The notes under the pieces: generated by a model
The model's input: only the letters and a program-made list of their open reading frames with translations
Told to the model about the DNA's origin: nothing
The model's database searches: none
In this document: positions 1 to 9,107 of the stretch, one piece after another
How the letters are laid out: the number at the start of each line of letters is the position of its first letter
Position numbering within the stretch: the first letter of the stretch is position 1
Assembly: GCA_015065925.1 (NCBI GenBank)
Contig: SVPL01000015.1
Coordinates: 1 to 43,994 of the forward strand
Direction: 5' to 3'
DNA length: 43,994 nt
Source of the DNA: Oscillospiraceae bacterium
GTDB taxonomy: Bacteria; Bacillota; Clostridia; Oscillospirales; Acutalibacteraceae
Position numbers and translations under genes: made by a program

Positions 1-111
1 TACGGCAAGCTTTTGGATGCTGATGCAACCCTTATGGACGCTAAAGCCGTATGGAAAAAAGGCGTAGAAAAAATAAAATCCGACCCATATTATTTCGTAG
101 ATAAAATATAA
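1..111 (+). CDS. C-terminal fragment of an unidentified protein (cut by window start)
   Basis: The first frame is open from base 1 and ends at TAA 109-111, giving the last 36 residues of a protein whose start lies outside the window. The tail is Lys/Asp rich (it ends SDPYYFVDKI) and shows no motif I recognise. It lies on the same strand, 79 bases before purM, so it may be the previous member of the purine operon (purE, purC or purF are common there), but the residues visible do not prove this. Confidence 0.5.
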   Translation, partial: YGKLLDADATLMDAKAVWKKGVEKIKSDPYYFVDKI

Positions 112-152
112 AATGTAGGGGATGGCGTCCCTGACGTCCCGTTCCCGATATC
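112..152. repeat. Short GTAGGG-type intergenic repeat remnant
   Basis: The gap before purM holds TGTAGGGGATGGCGTCCCTG followed by ACGTCCCG. Its start and the way its halves fold back (GGCGTCCC/GACGTCCC) resemble the inner part of the element at 36332-36405, which begins TGTAGGGAACGAC. This looks like a decayed half copy of a dispersed palindromic repeat common in intergenic DNA of Clostridia. No promoter is obvious in the gap. Confidence 0.45.
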
Positions 153-190
153 ACAATCTAACATAAATTTAAGGAAAAGAGGAATAAACT

Positions 191-1228
191 ATGAAAAATT
201 CAAGATCAGAAAGTTATGCAGCAGCAGGTGTTGATATTACTGCGGGCTATCGTTCGGTAGAGCTTATGAAAAAGCACATTGCAAGAACCAAAAACGAGGG
301 TTGCCTTGATGATGTAGGCGGTTTTGGCGGTTGCTTCGGTCTGGACCTTACAGGCATCACAGAGCCCGTTTTGGTTTCGGGCACCGACGGTGTTGGCACC
401 AAAATTAAACTTGCAATGCTTTTAGATAAGCACGATACCATTGGTATTGACTGTGTTGCAATGTGCGCTAACGACATTATTTGCTGTGGCGCAAAGCCTC
501 TTTTCTTCCTTGACTATATTGCTTGCGGCAAAAACTTCCCCGAAAAAATCGCTGATATTGTAGGCGGTGTTGCCGAGGGCTGCGTTCAGGCTGGTTGTGC
601 TTTAATTGGTGGTGAGACCGCCGAGCATCCAGGTCTTATGCCCGAGGAGGATTATGACCTTGCAGGCTACTGCACAGGTGTTGTAGATAAATCTAAAATC
701 TTGGATAAAAACACAGTTGCCGACGGTGACACAGTTATCGCTTTGGCATCCACAGGTGTTCATTCCAACGGATTTTCCCTTGTTCGCAAGGTTTTTGACA
801 TTGAAAACGCAGATTTAACCGCCCCCGTTGAAGAATTAGACGGTAAATCCTTAGGCGAAACACTTTTAACTCCCACAAAAATGTATGTAAAATCAATGCT
901 TGCCCTCTTTAAAGAGGTTCAGGTTAAGGCAGTTTCTCACATCACAGGCGGTGGCTTCTATGAGAATATTCCCCGCGCACTTCCCGATGGCAAGAGCGTT
1001 AAGGTAAATAAGAGCGCCCTTAAAATTCTCCCCATCTTCAACTACATTGCAAAGGTTGGTAACATCCCCGAGCGCGATATGTTCAACACCTTTAATATGG
1101 GCGTTGGTATGAGCGTTGTTGTGGCTAAAGAGGATGCCGAAAAGGCTCTCCAAATTTTAAATGCTAACGGTGAGGACGCATACATAATCGGTGAGATTGT
1201 TTCCTCCGACGAGGGTGTTATTTTATGA
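191..1228 (+). CDS. purM: Phosphoribosylformylglycinamidine cyclo-ligase (AIR synthetase)
   Basis: PurM closes the imidazole ring: FGAM plus ATP gives 5-aminoimidazole ribonucleotide (AIR), step 5 of purine synthesis, in the cytoplasm. The protein has 345 residues, the usual length. It shows the AIRS N-domain signature with the glycine-rich GGFGGCFGLD and SGTDGVGTK segments (about residues 43-72), the IGGETAEHPG loop near residue 139 and the STGVHSNGFSLVR segment of the C-domain near residue 187. The ATG at 191 follows an AAGAGGA ribosome site. Its TGA overlaps the ATG of purN (ATGA), which indicates translational coupling. PurM folds like the synthetase part of PurL, encoded downstream in the same operon. 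Confidence 0.97.
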   Translation: MKNSRSESYAAAGVDITAGYRSVELMKKHIARTKNEGCLDDVGGFGGCFGLDLTGITEPVLVSGTDGVGTKIKLAMLLDKHDTIGIDCVAMCANDIICCGAKPLFFLDYIACGKNFPEKIADIVGGVAEGCVQAGCALIGGETAEHPGLMPEEDYDLAGYCTGVVDKSKILDKNTVADGDTVIALASTGVHSNGFSLVRKVFDIENADLTAPVEELDGKSLGETLLTPTKMYVKSMLALFKEVQVKAVSHITGGGFYENIPRALPDGKSVKVNKSALKILPIFNYIAKVGNIPERDMFNTFNMGVGMSVVVAKEDAEKALQILNANGEDAYIIGEIVSSDEGVIL

Positions 1229-1857
1229 TAGAAAAGAAAATCGTTGTTCTGGTTTCGGGCGGCGGCACTAATCTTCAAGCCCTTATAGATGCCCAAAAGG
1301 CGGGGGAGTTAGGCAGTGGTAAGATCACCTGCGTTATAGCCTCCAAAGCCGATGCTTACGCTCTAACCCGAGCCGAAAATAACGGAATTAAAACCCGCAC
1401 TTTAATCAGAAAGGATTATGCCGATATTGCCTCCTACAGTGCCGCAATGCGCGACCTTCTTTTGGAAGAAAAGGCAGATTTGGTAGTTTACGCGGGCTTT
1501 ATGACCATTTTGGATGAGCAGGTTTGCGACACCTTCCAAAACAAAATGATAAATGTTCACCCCGCACTTATCCCATCCTTTTGTGGAAAAGGCTTTTACG
1601 GACTTCATGTTCACGAGGAAGCCCTTAAAAAGGGTGTTAAGGTTTCGGGCGCAACGGTGCACTTTGTAACCGCCGAGTGTGATGCGGGGCCAATAATTCT
1701 CCAAAAGGCGGTAGAGGTTATGGAGGGTGATACCCCCGAAACACTCCAAAAAAGAATTATGGAGCAGGCAGAGTGGAAAATTTTACCCCTTGCCGCAAAG
1801 CTTTTCTGTGACGGAAAAATCACCGTTAAGGACGGTAAAACAATAATAGCTGAATAA
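1225..1857 (+). CDS. purN: Phosphoribosylglycinamide formyltransferase (GAR transformylase)
   Basis: PurN moves the formyl group of 10-formyl-THF onto GAR, step 3 of purine synthesis. At 210 residues it has the family's usual length. Visible signature parts are the phosphate-binding VSGGGTNLQALI at the N-terminus, the catalytic NVHPALIPSF segment (Asn-x-His), the SGATVHFV strand and the CDAGPII segment carrying the catalytic Asp. The start overlaps the purM stop by four bases, so it is translated by coupling. It is folate dependent, unlike the formate-dependent PurT, which fits the formate-THF ligase gene at the end of the operon. Confidence 0.96.
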   Translation: MIEKKIVVLVSGGGTNLQALIDAQKAGELGSGKITCVIASKADAYALTRAENNGIKTRTLIRKDYADIASYSAAMRDLLLEEKADLVVYAGFMTILDEQVCDTFQNKMINVHPALIPSFCGKGFYGLHVHEEALKKGVKVSGATVHFVTAECDAGPIILQKAVEVMEGDTPETLQKRIMEQAEWKILPLAAKLFCDGKITVKDGKTIIAE

Positions 1858-1875
1858 TCGAAAGGAATGTGAAAA

Positions 1876-2592
1876 ATGGAAATCAAAAACATTAAAGACG
1901 AGCTTAATTCTTTAGCCTACCACGGCAGAGGAATTATAATCGGTAAATCCGCCGATGGCAAAAAGGCTATCACCGCTTATTTTATAATGGGCAGAAGTGA
2001 AAATAGCCGTAACAGAGTATTCGTTGAGGATGGCGAGGGCATCAGAACTCAGGCTTTTGATGAAAGCAAAATGGTTGACCCCCACCTTATTATCTATGCT
2101 CCCGTGCGTGTTCTTGGCAACAAGACCATTGTTACCAACGGTGACCAGACCGACACAATCTATGAGCTTATGGACAGACAAATGACCTTTGAGCAATCCC
2201 TTCGTACCCGTGAGTTTGAGGACGACGCTCCTAACTACACCCCCAGAATTTCAGGTATTATCCGACTTGAAAACGGCGATATGAACTATGCAATGTCTAT
2301 TTTAAAATCGGCAGAGGGTGACGGTTCATCCTGTCAGCGTTACACCTTTGCCTACCAAAATCCCATTGCAGGTAGAGCAAAGTTCATTCACACCTACAAG
2401 TGTGACGGCAATCCCCTCCCAAGCTTTGAGGGCGAGCCTAAAACCTTAGAGCTTCCCGATACCGACATTGATTCCTTAACCAAGCTTATCTGGGAAAATT
2501 TAAATGAGGATAATAAGGTATCCCTTTTTGTAAGATATATTGATTTAGCTACAGGTAAATATGACTCCCGAATAGTAAATAAGAACAAATAA
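1876..2592 (+). CDS. purO: Stand-alone IMP cyclohydrolase, PurO family
   Basis: The 238-residue protein resembles the PurO-type IMP cyclohydrolase family (PF07826/COG3363), first known from archaea. It should close FAICAR to IMP, the last step of the pathway. Recognisable parts are the N-terminal YHGRGIIIGKSADGKKAITAY, the MGRSENSRNRVF segment and the DPHLIIYAPVR strand. It has no sequence in common with the MGS-like cyclohydrolase domain of bacterial PurH. AAAGGAATGTGAAAA precedes ATG 1876, 18 bases after purN. It lies directly before a PurH-type protein that lacks its own cyclohydrolase domain, which strongly supports the role. The family call is from memory of the sequence pattern. Confidence 0.87.
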   Translation: MEIKNIKDELNSLAYHGRGIIIGKSADGKKAITAYFIMGRSENSRNRVFVEDGEGIRTQAFDESKMVDPHLIIYAPVRVLGNKTIVTNGDQTDTIYELMDRQMTFEQSLRTREFEDDAPNYTPRISGIIRLENGDMNYAMSILKSAEGDGSSCQRYTFAYQNPIAGRAKFIHTYKCDGNPLPSFEGEPKTLELPDTDIDSLTKLIWENLNEDNKVSLFVRYIDLATGKYDSRIVNKNK

Positions 2593-2621
2593 TACAACAC
2601 ACAGACTATTGGTTTAAATAT

Positions 2622-2656
2622 TCAGCCTCTAGCGTCCAGTGTCTAGCATCTAGTAC
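2622..2656. repeat. Degenerate CTAG-type periodic repeat
   Basis: The 80-base gap between purO and purH contains CTCTAGCGTCCAGTGTCTAG followed by CATCTAGTA, three to four degenerate copies of a TCTAGyrTC unit with a period of about nine bases. A similar stretch borders the tRNA gene at 22153-22266. It lies just before the AGGA ribosome site of the next gene and does not look like a terminator. Confidence 0.5.
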
Positions 2657-2672
2657 GAAAGGAAAATCCAAA

Positions 2673-3857
2673 ATGAAAGAATTTGAACTTAAATACGGTT
2701 GTAATCCCAACCAAAAACCATCAAAAATATATATGGCAGACGGAAGTGAGCTTCCTATTGAAATTTTATGCGGTCGCCCAGGCTACATAAACTTTCTTGA
2801 TGCCTTTAACTCCTGGCAGCTTGTAAAGGAGCTTAAAGCCGCTTTGGGACTTCCCGCAGTTACCTCCTTTAAGCATGTTAGCCCTACCTCCGCCGCAGTT
2901 GGCGTACCCCTTTCCGACAAACTTAAAAAGGCTTGCTTTGTAGACGATATTGAAGGTCTTGATGACTCTCCCTTAGCTTGTGCCTATGCAAGAGCTAGAG
3001 GTACCGACCGTATGTGCTCCTTTGGTGACTGGGTTGCCCTCTCAGACGTTTGTGATGTTACCACCGCTTTAATGATTAAGCGCGAGGTATCCGATGGTAT
3101 TATTGCTCCCGGCTATGAGCCCGAAGCACTTGAAATTTTAAAATCCAAGCGTAACGGCAACTACAACATAGTTAAAATTGATCCCGATTTTGTTCCCGCT
3201 GAAATTGAAACCAAGCAGGTTTACGGCATCACCTTTGAGCAGGGTAGAAATAACTTTGAAATCAATCGTGAGCTTCTTTCCAATATCGTTACCGATAATA
3301 AGGATTTACCCGAAAGCGCAGTAAGAGATTTAATTATTGCTCTTATTACCCTTAAATATACTCAGTCTAACTCGGTTTGCTACGCAGTAGACGGTCAGGC
3401 AATCGGTGTTGGCGCAGGTCAGCAGTCAAGAATTCACTGTACCCGCTTGGCAGGTACCAAGGCAGATACTTGGTTTTTACGTCAGCACGATAAGGTGTTA
3501 AATCTTCCCTTTAAAGCAGATATTGCCCGTCCAACCCGTGATAATGTAATTGATGGTTACATCAACCGCAACGAGGAGGATGTTACTGCCGACGGCATTT
3601 GGCAAAATTACTTCACCGAGCAACCTGCCCCCCTCACCGACGAGGATATCAAGGCTTATCTTTCCACCATTGACGGTGTGGCTCTTGGCTCTGATGCTTT
3701 CTTCCCCTTTGATGATAACATTGAGCGTGCAAAACGCAGTGGTGTTAAATATATTGCAGAACCCGGCGGTTCAATCCGTGATGATGCAGTTATTAGCTGT
3801 GCTAATAAATATGGTATGGCAATGGCATTTACAGGAATGAGATTGTTCCATCATTAA
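2673..3857 (+). CDS. purH: AICAR transformylase only (PurH-type, lacks the IMP cyclohydrolase domain)
   Basis: The enzyme formylates AICAR to FAICAR with 10-formyl-THF. The protein has 394 residues against about 520 for bifunctional PurH, because the N-terminal MGS-like cyclohydrolase domain is missing: the sequence starts close to the transformylase (KYGCNPNQKPS). The catalytic Lys-His pair is seen in SFKHVSPTSAAVG (K67, H68), and the C-terminus carries the typical GGSIRDD and TGMRLFHH ending. AAGGAAAAT precedes ATG 2673. Cyclisation to IMP is presumably done by the PurO protein just upstream, so the pair equals one PurH. The formyl donor is presumably made by Fhs at the operon end. Confidence 0.93.
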   Translation: MKEFELKYGCNPNQKPSKIYMADGSELPIEILCGRPGYINFLDAFNSWQLVKELKAALGLPAVTSFKHVSPTSAAVGVPLSDKLKKACFVDDIEGLDDSPLACAYARARGTDRMCSFGDWVALSDVCDVTTALMIKREVSDGIIAPGYEPEALEILKSKRNGNYNIVKIDPDFVPAEIETKQVYGITFEQGRNNFEINRELLSNIVTDNKDLPESAVRDLIIALITLKYTQSNSVCYAVDGQAIGVGAGQQSRIHCTRLAGTKADTWFLRQHDKVLNLPFKADIARPTRDNVIDGYINRNEEDVTADGIWQNYFTEQPAPLTDEDIKAYLSTIDGVALGSDAFFPFDDNIERAKRSGVKYIAEPGGSIRDDAVISCANKYGMAMAFTGMRLFHH

Positions 3858-3954
3858 TTTGCCTATATTGAATTTTTGTTGCTCAGGCGGTGCAGATAGC
3901 ACAGCTCCTCGCACAAAAAATCCAATCTAAACAAATTACATTAGTCTATAGCAC

Positions 3955-4024
3955 CAAAAAAGCCGTCCCCGGACGGGGAAGGGGGACCGGCGCACGCCGG
4001 TGGAAGGGGAGAAATCCTACCCCA
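3955..4024. repeat. GC-rich double-hairpin intergenic repeat
   Basis: In the 212-base purH-purD gap a C/G-rich block stands out in AT-rich DNA. CCGTCC-CC-GGACGG forms one hairpin and CCGGCG-CA-CGCCGG a second, separated by GGGAAGGGGGA and followed by TGGAAGGGGAGAAATCCTACCCC. The layout (hairpin, purine-rich spacer, hairpin, GGAAGGGG) is that of a very common REP-like repeat of gut Clostridia. It sits inside an operon and lacks a U-tract, so it may affect mRNA stability rather than end transcription. Confidence 0.6.
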
Positions 4025-4069
4025 ACAATATATTAATGAATTTCACTAACACAGAAATGGAGAAATAAA

Positions 4070-5341
4070 ATGAAGGTTATGGTTATCGGCGGTGGCGGAC
4101 GCGAGCATACAATAATCAAGTCCCTTAAAAAAAGCCCCGCAATTGATACTATTTTTGCTTTGCCCGGTAACGGCGGTATAGCAGAGGATGCTACCTGCGT
4201 TAATATCGGCGCAAAGGATATTCCTGCAATAGTGGATTTTGCAAAAAAAGAAAACATTGATTATGCAGTTGTAGCACCCGACGATCCGTTGGTTTTAGGC
4301 TGTGTGGATGCCTTAAACGAAATCGGTGTTAAGTGCTTCGGTCCAAACAAAAACGCCGCCATTATTGAAGGTAGTAAGGTTTTCTCCAAAAATCTTATGA
4401 AAAAATACGGTATTCCAACCGCTGACTATTTTGTTTTTAACAATGCTGACGATGCTTTGGAGCATTTGAAAACCGCCGATATTCCCGTTGTTATCAAGGC
4501 AGATGGCTTGGCGCTTGGCAAGGGTGTTATAATTGCCACCACTCGCGAGGAGGCTTTGGATGCCGTTCGTTCCATTATGGAGGACAAGGTTTTTGGCGAA
4601 AGCGGAAACAACATTGTTGTTGAAGAATTTTTAACAGGCCCCGAGGTATCTGTACTTGCCTTTACCGACGGCAAAACGGTAGTTCCTATGGTTTCTTCAA
4701 TGGACCATAAGCGAGCAGGGGATAATGATACAGGTCTTAACACAGGCGGTATGGGTACCGTTGCCCCTAACCCATATTACACTGAGGATGTTGCTAAGGT
4801 ATGTATGGAAACAATCTTCCTTCCTACCGTTAATGCAATGAACGCCGAGGGCAGAACCTTTAAGGGTTGCCTTTATTTCGGTCTTATGCTCACCCCTAAG
4901 GGCCCCAAGGTTATTGAATACAACTGCCGTTTTGGTGATCCCGAAACTCAGGTTGTTTTACCCCTTTTGGAGAGCGACTTGTTAACCATTATGCAGGCAG
5001 TTACCAACGAAGCTCTAACCCCCGAAATGGTTAAGTTTAAGGATGCATCTGCTTGTTGCGTAATCGTGGCTTCAAAGGGCTACCCCGTAAAATATGAAAA
5101 CGGCTTTGAAATTAAACTGCCCGAAACATCTGAAGATGGCACCATTTATGTCGCAGGCGCCAAAAAGGATGGAGACAAGCTTCTTTCGGCGGGTGGTCGA
5201 GTTCTTGGTGTTACCGCAATTGGCGACAACCTTGAACAGGCAATAGAAAAAGCCTATGATTTAACCAAAAAGGTTGAGTTTTCTAACGGATTTTATAGAA
5301 GCGATATTGGCAAACGCGCACTTAAAGCATTTAACAACTAA
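4070..5341 (+). CDS. purD: Phosphoribosylamine-glycine ligase (GAR synthetase)
   Basis: PurD joins 5-phosphoribosylamine and glycine with ATP to give GAR, step 2 of purine synthesis. The 423-residue length is typical. The N-terminal KVMVIGGGGREHTI starts the protein. The ATP-grasp part shows IKADGLALGKGV near residue 143, the DHKRAGDNDTGLNTGGMGT loop and EYNCRFGDPETQ, which binds metal and phosphate. The ATG at 4070 follows ATGGAGAAATAAA. A 212-base gap with a hairpin repeat separates it from purH, so expression may differ from that of the upstream genes, but the strand and pathway are the same. Confidence 0.97.
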   Translation: MKVMVIGGGGREHTIIKSLKKSPAIDTIFALPGNGGIAEDATCVNIGAKDIPAIVDFAKKENIDYAVVAPDDPLVLGCVDALNEIGVKCFGPNKNAAIIEGSKVFSKNLMKKYGIPTADYFVFNNADDALEHLKTADIPVVIKADGLALGKGVIIATTREEALDAVRSIMEDKVFGESGNNIVVEEFLTGPEVSVLAFTDGKTVVPMVSSMDHKRAGDNDTGLNTGGMGTVAPNPYYTEDVAKVCMETIFLPTVNAMNAEGRTFKGCLYFGLMLTPKGPKVIEYNCRFGDPETQVVLPLLESDLLTIMQAVTNEALTPEMVKFKDASACCVIVASKGYPVKYENGFEIKLPETSEDGTIYVAGAKKDGDKLLSAGGRVLGVTAIGDNLEQAIEKAYDLTKKVEFSNGFYRSDIGKRALKAFNN

Positions 5342-5402
5342 TTTATAATGGCGAAAATATTTCGCAAAGCCTAAATTAAAATACTTTGGCTATGGAGGAT
5401 TT

Positions 5403-8400
5403 ATGGTTTACAGAATTTTTGTTGAAAAGAAGTCAGGACTTCGTCACGAAGCCGACCATTTAAAGGAAGATATAGTTTCTTTCTTACAAATCAGCTCCTT
5501 AAAGGAGCTTAGACTCATTAATCGCTATGATGTTGAAAATATTACCGAGGAGCTTTTTAACGCTTCGGTTTCTACAGTATTTTCCGAGCCGCAGCTTGAT
5601 GAAACCTTTGAAAATTTCGAGGATGCTGCCGCTAAGGTGATTTTTGCGGTTGAGTATCTCCCGGGTCAGTTCGACCAACGCGCTGATTCTGCTGCACAGT
5701 GTATACAAATCATCTCAAAGGGTGACCGTCCAACCGTTCGTACTGCTAAGGTTTATGCCCTTTACGGTGATTTATCGGCAGATGAAATTGAAAAAATCAA
5801 AAAGTATGTTGTTAATCCCGTTGAGGCTAGAGAAGCTACTTTAGAAAAGCCCGAAACATTAGCTACCGATTATGAAATCCCCACCGAGGTTAAAACCCTT
5901 GACGGATTTTTAAAGCTTGACAGAAAAGGTTTAGAGGATTTTGTTGCCTCCTACGGCCTTGCAATGGATGCCGACGATATTGCTTTCTGTCAGGAATATT
6001 TCAAAACCGAGGACAGAGATCCCACCATCACCGAAATTCGTATGATAGACACATATTGGTCGGATCACTGCCGTCACACCACCTTCCTCACCACAATTGA
6101 CAGCGTTAAATTTGAGGATGAGCTTTTGCAGTCGGCTTATGATGAGTATATTGCCGCCAGAAAAGAGCTTGGCAGAACCAAACCCATTAACCTTATGGAT
6201 ATTGGTACCCTTGCCGCTAAATATTTAAAGAAGCAGGGTAAGCTTGACAAACTTGATGAGTCTGAAGAAATCAATGCTTGTACCGTTAAAATCAAGGTTG
6301 ATGTTAACGGAGTGGAGGAGGATTGGCTACTTCTTTTCAAAAATGAAACCCATAACCATCCTACCGAAATCGAACCCTTTGGCGGTGCCGCAACCTGTAT
6401 TGGCGGTGCAATCCGTGATCCCCTTTCAGGTCGTTCTTATGTTTACGGCGCAATGCGTGTTACGGGCGCCGCTGATCCCCTTCGTCCCGTTGATCAAACT
6501 ATGGAGGGTAAATTACCCCAAAAGAAAATTGTTACTACCGCCGCTGCAGGTTATAGCTCATACGGTAACCAAATCGGTCTTGCAACAGGCTTGGTAGATG
6601 AAATTTATCACGACGGCTATGCCGCAAAGCGTATGGAAATCGGTGCAGTTGTTGCAGCCGCCCCCGCTAAAAATGTTCGCAGAGAGTGTCCTGAACCCGG
6701 TGATGTAGTAATCCTTCTTGGTGGTCGCACAGGCCGTGACGGTTGTGGCGGTGCTACGGGCTCCTCAAAATCTCACAATCTTCAGTCCCTTGAAAGCTGT
6801 GGCGCAGAGGTTCAAAAGGGTAACGCTCCTGAGGAAAGAAAGCTCCAGCGTTTGTTCAGAAATCCCGAGGCTTCCCTTTTAATCCGCCGTTGTAACGACT
6901 TCGGTGCAGGCGGTGTTTCGGTTGCTATTGGCGAGCTTGCCGACGGACTTCTTATTAACCTTGATAAGGTTCCCAAGAAGTATGACGGACTTGACGGTAC
7001 CGAGCTTGCAATCAGTGAATCTCAGGAGAGAATGGCGGTTGTTGTTGAGGCTAAGGATGTTGATAAATTCTTAGAGCTTGCCGCCAAGGAAAATCTTGAG
7101 GCTACTGTTGTTGCTGAGGTTACCAAAGAAGCCAGACTTCGTATGACCTGGAACGGCAAAACTATTGTTGATATCTCCCGCGATTTCTTAAATTCCAATG
7201 GTGCAGAAAAGCACATTGATATTGCTCCTGCCGCCGCAAAGGATTATAAAAAGGAAACTCCTACCGACTTTGCAGATGGTATGAAAGCACTTGCAGATGA
7301 TCTTAACATCTGCTCCAAGCGCGGTCTTAGTGAGCGTTTTGACTCCACCATCGGCGCAGGTACTGTGCTTATGCCTTTTGGCGGTAAAAATCAGCTTACC
7401 CCCATTCAGGCTATGGCTCACAAGGTTTTCCTTGAAAAGGGTGAAACCAACACCTGTTCGGTTATGGCATACGGCTACAACCCCTTTATCACCTCTGCAA
7501 GCCCCTACCACGGCGCATATTTAGCCGTTGTTGAATCTGCCGCTAAGCTTATTGCTTCGGGTGCAAAATTTGAGGATGTTTATTTAACCTTCCAAGAATA
7601 TTTTGAAAAACCTCTTAAGGATGGTAAACGCTGGGGTAAACCCTTAGCCGCCCTTCTTGGTGCATTCAAGGCACAAAAAGAGCTTGGAATTGCCGCTATT
7701 GGCGGTAAGGACTCTATGAGTGGCTCCTTTGAGGATTTAGATGTTCCTCCCACCCTTGTTTCCTTTGCCGTTACAACCGAAAAATGCAGTGATATCGTAT
7801 CTCCCGAATTTAAATCGGCAGGTCACAAGGTTGTACTTCTTACCCCCGAATATGACGCAAACGGACTTCCTGTTACATCTTCACTTTTAGAGGTGTTTGA
7901 TAAGGTTACCGAGCTTACCCGCAGTAAAAAGTGCGTAGCCTGCTATACACCCGGTATGGGCGGTGTTGCCGAGGCAGTGCTTAAAATGGCTATTGGTAAT
8001 TCTATCGGCTTTAAGTTTAGCAATGAACTTTCTCTTGATGAAATCTTTGGTTATGCTTACGGTAGCTTTGTTTTAGAGCTTATTGAGGATGTAAATGTTG
8101 GCAGAGTTATTGGTGCAACCACCGAGCAGGAAAAAATCTGCCGTGACGGTAACTGTGTTGCACTTGATGAGCTTCTTAAAATCTATGAAGATAAGTTAGA
8201 GCCTGTATTCTCCTGTAATATTAAAACTGATGGCAAAGAGATTAAAACCGTAAGCTATGAAAGTGGCGAAAAACTTTCGCCTTCTATTAAGGTTGCCAAA
8301 CCCAAAGTGCTTATCCCCGTATTCCCCGGTACCAACTGTGAGTACGATTCAGCAAGAGCGGCAGAGCGTGCAGGCTTAGAGGCCGAAACGGTTATCATTC

Positions 8401-9095
8401 GCAACCTTACCGCATCTGCCATAGCTGAATCTACCGAATACTTTGCAAAGAAGCTTGCAGATAGTCAGATAGTATTTATCCCCGGTGGCTTCTCGGGCGG
8501 TGACGAGCCCGAAGGCTCAGGTAAATTCATTACCGCCTTCTTCCGTTCACCTGAGATTAAAGACGGCGTTATGAATCTTCTTAAAAATCGTGACGGCTTA
8601 ATGTGTGGTATTTGTAACGGCTTCCAGGCACTTATTAAGCTTGGTTTGGTGCCTTATGGCGAGATAATTGATACCGACGCTTCTTGCCCCACCCTTACCT
8701 TTAATACAATCGGCCGCCATCAGTCCAGAATTGTTCATACCCGTGTTGCATCTAACAAATCACCTTGGATGAGCAAAGCTAAGGTTGGTGAGGTTTACAA
8801 TGTTCCCATTTCTCACGGTGAGGGCCGCTTCATTGCAAGTGAAGACCTTGTACAGAAGTTAGAGGCTAACGGTCAAATTCTTACCCAGTATGTAGATTTA
8901 AATGGCAATCCTACTGATGATGTTCGCTTTAATCCCAATAACTCGGTATGGGCTATTGAGGGTATAACCTCTCCTGACGGTCGCGTTCTTGGTAAAATGG
9001 GACACAGTGAGCGTGTTGGTGATAACCTCTATCGCAATGTTGAGGGTAATTATAATCTCGGCTTATTTGATAGCGCTTTTGAATATTACAAATAA
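5403..9095 (+). CDS. purL: FGAM synthase, single-chain clade II type with C-terminal glutaminase
   Basis: PurL turns FGAR, glutamine and ATP into FGAM, step 4. At 1230 residues it is the long one-chain form, so no separate PurQ or PurS is needed. An N-terminal PurS-like part is followed by the synthetase, with SDHCRHTTF near residue 222 and NETHNHPTEIEPFGGAAT near 314, then the second AIRS half. A class I glutaminase begins near residue 968 with VLIPVFPGTNCEYDSA; its nucleophile is C1071 in MCGICNGFQ, and SHGEGRF follows. The pattern fits clade II (TIGR01857-like), seen in Clostridia and Bacteroides, rather than the E. coli clade. GGAGG lies six bases before ATG 5403. fhs starts 12 bases after the stop. 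Confidence 0.96.
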   Translation: MVYRIFVEKKSGLRHEADHLKEDIVSFLQISSLKELRLINRYDVENITEELFNASVSTVFSEPQLDETFENFEDAAAKVIFAVEYLPGQFDQRADSAAQCIQIISKGDRPTVRTAKVYALYGDLSADEIEKIKKYVVNPVEAREATLEKPETLATDYEIPTEVKTLDGFLKLDRKGLEDFVASYGLAMDADDIAFCQEYFKTEDRDPTITEIRMIDTYWSDHCRHTTFLTTIDSVKFEDELLQSAYDEYIAARKELGRTKPINLMDIGTLAAKYLKKQGKLDKLDESEEINACTVKIKVDVNGVEEDWLLLFKNETHNHPTEIEPFGGAATCIGGAIRDPLSGRSYVYGAMRVTGAADPLRPVDQTMEGKLPQKKIVTTAAAGYSSYGNQIGLATGLVDEIYHDGYAAKRMEIGAVVAAAPAKNVRRECPEPGDVVILLGGRTGRDGCGGATGSSKSHNLQSLESCGAEVQKGNAPEERKLQRLFRNPEASLLIRRCNDFGAGGVSVAIGELADGLLINLDKVPKKYDGLDGTELAISESQERMAVVVEAKDVDKFLELAAKENLEATVVAEVTKEARLRMTWNGKTIVDISRDFLNSNGAEKHIDIAPAAAKDYKKETPTDFADGMKALADDLNICSKRGLSERFDSTIGAGTVLMPFGGKNQLTPIQAMAHKVFLEKGETNTCSVMAYGYNPFITSASPYHGAYLAVVESAAKLIASGAKFEDVYLTFQEYFEKPLKDGKRWGKPLAALLGAFKAQKELGIAAIGGKDSMSGSFEDLDVPPTLVSFAVTTEKCSDIVSPEFKSAGHKVVLLTPEYDANGLPVTSSLLEVFDKVTELTRSKKCVACYTPGMGGVAEAVLKMAIGNSIGFKFSNELSLDEIFGYAYGSFVLELIEDVNVGRVIGATTEQEKICRDGNCVALDELLKIYEDKLEPVFSCNIKTDGKEIKTVSYESGEKLSPSIKVAKPKVLIPVFPGTNCEYDSARAAERAGLEAETVIIRNLTASAIAESTEYFAKKLADSQIVFIPGGFSGGDEPEGSGKFITAFFRSPEIKDGVMNLLKNRDGLMCGICNGFQALIKLGLVPYGEIIDTDASCPTLTFNTIGRHQSRIVHTRVASNKSPWMSKAKVGEVYNVPISHGEGRFIASEDLVQKLEANGQILTQYVDLNGNPTDDVRFNPNNSVWAIEGITSPDGRVLGKMGHSERVGDNLYRNVEGNYNLGLFDSAFEYYK

Positions 9096-9107
9096 AGGGT
9101 GAATATT

